This document shows positions 6,337 through 7,028 of a stretch of 7,028 bases of DNA, piece after piece. The position numbers were made by a program, and so were the translations under genes. The DNA lies in NCBI GenBank assembly GCA_030745955.1, contig JASLNQ010000031.1, positions 1 through 7,028 on the forward strand, given 5' to 3'. A model generated the notes under the pieces. That model was not told where the DNA came from. It was given only the letters and a program-made list of their open reading frames with translations, and did not search any database. The stretch is from Dehalococcoidia bacterium. Its GTDB lineage: Bacteria > Chloroflexota > Dehalococcoidia > UBA1151 > UBA1328. Within the stretch, counting starts at the first letter, position 1. Each line of letters opens with the position of its first letter.

Positions 6337-7028
6337 CCGAGATACCCGGAATCCTTGGCGAAATTGTGAAGAAGCGCCTGGTCCGAATCGAAGAGGCGAA
6401 GAAGAATCGCGCCCTTGAGGAAGTTCGAACGATCGCCGAACACTCCCGCGCCACGCTGTCGCTGCAAAGGAAGATTGGCAGCAAAAACGGCATCTCACTG
6501 ATCGCCGAAATGAAGCGGTCATCGCCATCTGCGGGTTCGCTCGACCCCCGGCTCGATCCTGCCAACCGCGCCAGCCTGTACTGCGATGCCGGTGCCGATG
6601 TCATCTCGGTCCTAACCGAGCAGGACCACTTTTCGGGCTCGATCGACGACCTGGCGGCGGCATCGGTGATCGCACGCGCCTCGGGCGTGCCGTCGCTCCG
6701 GAAAGACTTCATCGTTGACGAATACCAGGTGTACGAAGCACGCGCTGCCGGGGCCGACTGCATCCTGTTGATCATCGCCATCCTCGACCCGGCACAATAC
6801 GCCGACCTCTTCACGCTCTCGGTTTCGATGGGCATGGACGTGCTGGTCGAAATTTTCGATGAGCCGGAACTGGAAGCGGCCATGCAGGTCGATCCACGGA
6901 TAGTCGGGATCAATAACCGGAACCTGAAAACGCTGGAGACATCGCTTTCAGTGTTCGAGACGATAGCGCCCAAAATCCCGGCCGACCGCATACGGGTCGC
7001 CGAGAGCGGCATGAGTGACGCCGCCGAT
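6333..7028 (+). CDS. trpC: Indole-3-glycerol phosphate synthase, 3' end outside the window
   Basis: Converts carboxyphenylamino-deoxyribulose phosphate to indole-3-glycerol phosphate, the ring-closing step of the pathway. The frame is open from TTG at 6333 to the window edge (232 codons, ending on a codon boundary), and about 25-35 residues should be missing. The (beta/alpha)8-barrel active-site residues of the family are visible: Glu59 and Lys61 in IAEMKRSSPSAG, Lys124 in LRKDFIVDEYQVYEARAAGAD, Glu173 in LVEIF, Asn194 in INNRNLKT, and Glu224-Ser225 in AESG. TEQDHFSGS matches the usual TExxFFGGS region. One small deviation is LVEIFDE where most relatives have VEVHDE. The catalytic Glu is kept. 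There is no in-frame ATG before residue 60, which lies inside the active-site motif, so the TTG start with its AGGAG site is the best choice. Confidence 0.94.
   Translation, partial: MTEIPGILGEIVKKRLVRIEEAKKNRALEEVRTIAEHSRATLSLQRKIGSKNGISLIAEMKRSSPSAGSLDPRLDPANRASLYCDAGADVISVLTEQDHFSGSIDDLAAASVIARASGVPSLRKDFIVDEYQVYEARAAGADCILLIIAILDPAQYADLFTLSVSMGMDVLVEIFDEPELEAAMQVDPRIVGINNRNLKTLETSLSVFETIAPKIPADRIRVAESGMSDAAD

Overview
The window carries the front part of a bacterial tryptophan operon, all on the + strand. In order it holds a tRNA-Trp-responsive T-box leader, trpS (tryptophanyl-tRNA synthetase), two different full-length trpE-family genes in tandem, trpG, trpD, and the first 232 codons of trpC, which runs off the right edge. 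No mobile element, CRISPR array, tRNA or rRNA gene is visible.

Organism: the DNA is fairly GC-rich, the genes use GTG and TTG starts in places, and a terminator-type T-box precedes trpS. T-boxes are found mainly in Firmicutes, Actinobacteriota, Chloroflexota and Deinococcota. With this composition I lean towards Chloroflexota, but that is a low-confidence inference from the sequence alone.

Layout. Bases 1-234 are the T-box: a TGG specifier (30-32), a stem II, a stem III, the conserved T-box sequence (177-193) with its antiterminator partner, and an intrinsic terminator (199-234). Bases 235-294 fold into a separate long hairpin that the T-box model does not explain. trpS follows (336-1364). 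A 158-base gap (1365-1522) separates it from the biosynthetic genes and shows no clear terminator, so read-through from the T-box is possible. trpE copy 1 (1523-3073) and trpE copy 2 (3066-4628) overlap by 8 bases. trpG starts 7 bases later. trpD follows after 69 bases. trpC starts on a TTG that overlaps the trpD stop by 4 bases.

How the genes work together: TrpE and TrpG convert chorismate and glutamine to anthranilate, TrpD adds the phosphoribosyl group, and TrpC closes the indole ring to indole-3-glycerol phosphate (the isomerase TrpF and the synthase TrpAB are not in the window). TrpS consumes the final tryptophan. The T-box should switch transcription on when uncharged tRNA-Trp builds up.

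The most unusual point is the tandem pair of anthranilate synthase large subunits. Copy 1 keeps the tryptophan-binding serine of the LLES-type motif and the NPSPYMFF motif. Copy 2 has leucine at the serine position and NPSPYMYL, yet keeps the catalytic residues I could place. This suggests one feedback-inhibited and one feedback-resistant or altered isoenzyme sharing one TrpG. The rest is a recognisable trp operon.
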